A stretch of DNA of 64,000 nt from Cricetomys ansorgei. Its lineage: Eukaryota > Chordata > Mammalia > Rodentia > Nesomyidae. This document shows, piece by piece, positions 63,185 through 64,000 of the stretch (the stretch's first letter is position 1; every line of letters begins with the position of its first letter). A model generated the notes under the pieces. It saw only the letters and a program-made list of their open reading frames with translations, was not told the origin of the DNA and ran no database searches. The translations under genes were made by a program, and so were the position numbers. Where the stretch lies: positions 124,001 through 188,000 of the forward strand of contig JAMJFZ010000879.1 in assembly GCA_026225945.1 (NCBI GenBank). Direction: 5' to 3'.

Positions 63185-63300
63185 CCTGGCTCTCTTGGAT
63201 TTTTGGTCCACAAACAGGGATGTTTTCTGACTGGTGTTCAGTTCACTCTGCCATGAATAATAGTACCTTCTGCCTTCAATAAATAGCGTGACTTGAAAGT
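63185..63300 (-). promoter_or_regulatory. Presumed Adh7 promoter / 5' UTR region
   Basis: Region directly upstream of the Adh7 ATG. An AT-rich TATTTATT lies at 63278-63285 on the minus strand, about 95 bp before the ATG and at the same spacing as the TATA-like elements of both Adh1 copies. No canonical TATA box is seen. Confidence 0.35.
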
Positions 63301-63678
63301 TCTGCCTGCCTTCAGCAACATGATTCATAGCTTTGAAATGTTCCCAATCCCAAGATGATCCGCCCTCTCCCAAGTCAAGTGGTGAAAAGAAACACAATAA
63401 CCATTGCAATTAGACAACGAATAAGAGTCTAACAGAGTGGGCAATCAAGTCTGCTGTGAAGGGCCAGAAAGGGTTTTTACCCATTCTATTTTGGAGAATA
63501 TATAAACAGGTCAGATTACTTCAGCCCAGTACATTTGATACAGAAGGCATTGCATGCTTCTAAGTGCGAGCTATTCTTAAGGGCAGCTGACTTTAGGGGT
63601 ACATTTAAGCATTTATATTTACACTCCATTCTGCAGACTTGATACAGTTTGTAGAAAATGTGGTCAAATATAAATGAG

Positions 63679-63745
63679 GGCTGGGCATACGTACGGGTCC
63701 GTGGTAGAGCACATGTATTGGGCTGGGTTCAGCTCTCAGCAATGC

Positions 63746-63748
<3 letters not shown>
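63679..63748 (+). mobile_element. ID element
   Basis: agggctgggcatacg, ggtagagcacatgtattggg and gttcagctctcagca match the tRNA-derived ID SINE; a CA array replaces its tail. Confidence 0.65.

Positions 63749-63795
<47 letters not shown>
63748..63795. repeat. (CA)n microsatellite
   Basis: About 23 CA units after the ID element. Confidence 0.95.
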
Positions 63796-63796
<1 letters not shown>

Positions 63797-64000
63797 AATT
63801 ATATACTATATGTATACATGTGTGTAATAGATCCAAGGAAATATGTAAAAACAGGAGAAGGTGAAGGTTGAGAAGGTAGGGTTGGGTATGTATGAAATAG
63901 GAATAAGGATGTTTATGATTTCTGGGTACCCTGGAGATAGGAAATCAACTAAAGCTTGTCCCTGCACTCCGAATTTCTGCCGTCTGGTTCTAGATCACAC

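Larger units (their letters stand above)
63301..64000. other. Upstream flank of Adh7
   Basis: Apart from the ID element and the CA array I see no gene or recognisable regulatory element here. Confidence 0.6.

Overview
The window is mammalian nuclear DNA, almost certainly from a muroid rodent. It carries B1, B2/B3, B4 and ID SINEs, Lx-type L1 3' UTR sequence and a URR1 DNA transposon, and its microsatellites are long and numerous. Three class I/class IV alcohol dehydrogenase genes lie in the same orientation on the minus strand. This matches the conserved mammalian ADH cluster, where ADH7 lies upstream of the class I genes. The species cannot be fixed from the sequence. As far as I recall, mouse and rat carry one class I Adh1 gene, so two tandem class I copies suggest another muroid such as a cricetid; that is inference.

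Layout from high to low coordinate, which is the direction of transcription. Adh7 (class IV) is complete: nine coding exons from 63184 down to 50114, 374 codons, all introns GT-AG. About 26 kb of repeat-rich intergenic DNA follows (23.8-50.0 kb). Next is a complete class I gene, Adh1 copy B: nine coding exons from 23651 down to 14303, 375 codons, all introns GT-AG. About 9 kb of intergenic DNA with old LTR-like and L1 fragments follows (5.6-14.2 kb). Last is Adh1 copy A: exons 1-3 from 4540 down to 1999, with exons 4-9 cut off by the left window edge. Alignment to copy B puts exon 4 of copy A roughly 40 bp outside the window.

Copies A and B come from a tandem segmental duplication. Bases 1 to about 5590 align to about 19315 to 24650, covering intron 3, exons 1-3, the promoter and about 1 kb of 5' flank. 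Both copies look intact where they can be compared, but they differ at informative places. Copy A has His at mature position 47, made by the same CGC-to-CAC change as human ADH1B*2, where copy B has Arg. Copy A has Met and copy B has Phe at pocket residue 57. The promoter E-box is CACGTG in A and CACGTA in B. Exon 3 shows about five amino-acid-changing and one silent difference, while exon 2 shows one and three. This paralogue divergence is the most interesting biology I can see here.

All three genes encode cytosolic, zinc-dependent, NAD-linked medium-chain dehydrogenases. Class I enzymes oxidise ethanol and retinol, mainly in liver. Class IV acts mainly in stomach and other epithelia, on retinol and ethanol. 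The remaining sequence is introns and intergenic DNA dominated by repeats. One unidentified coding-like terminal exon at about 34.25-34.42 kb (plus strand) deserves checking. I found no bacterial-type systems, CRISPR arrays, rRNA or tRNA genes.
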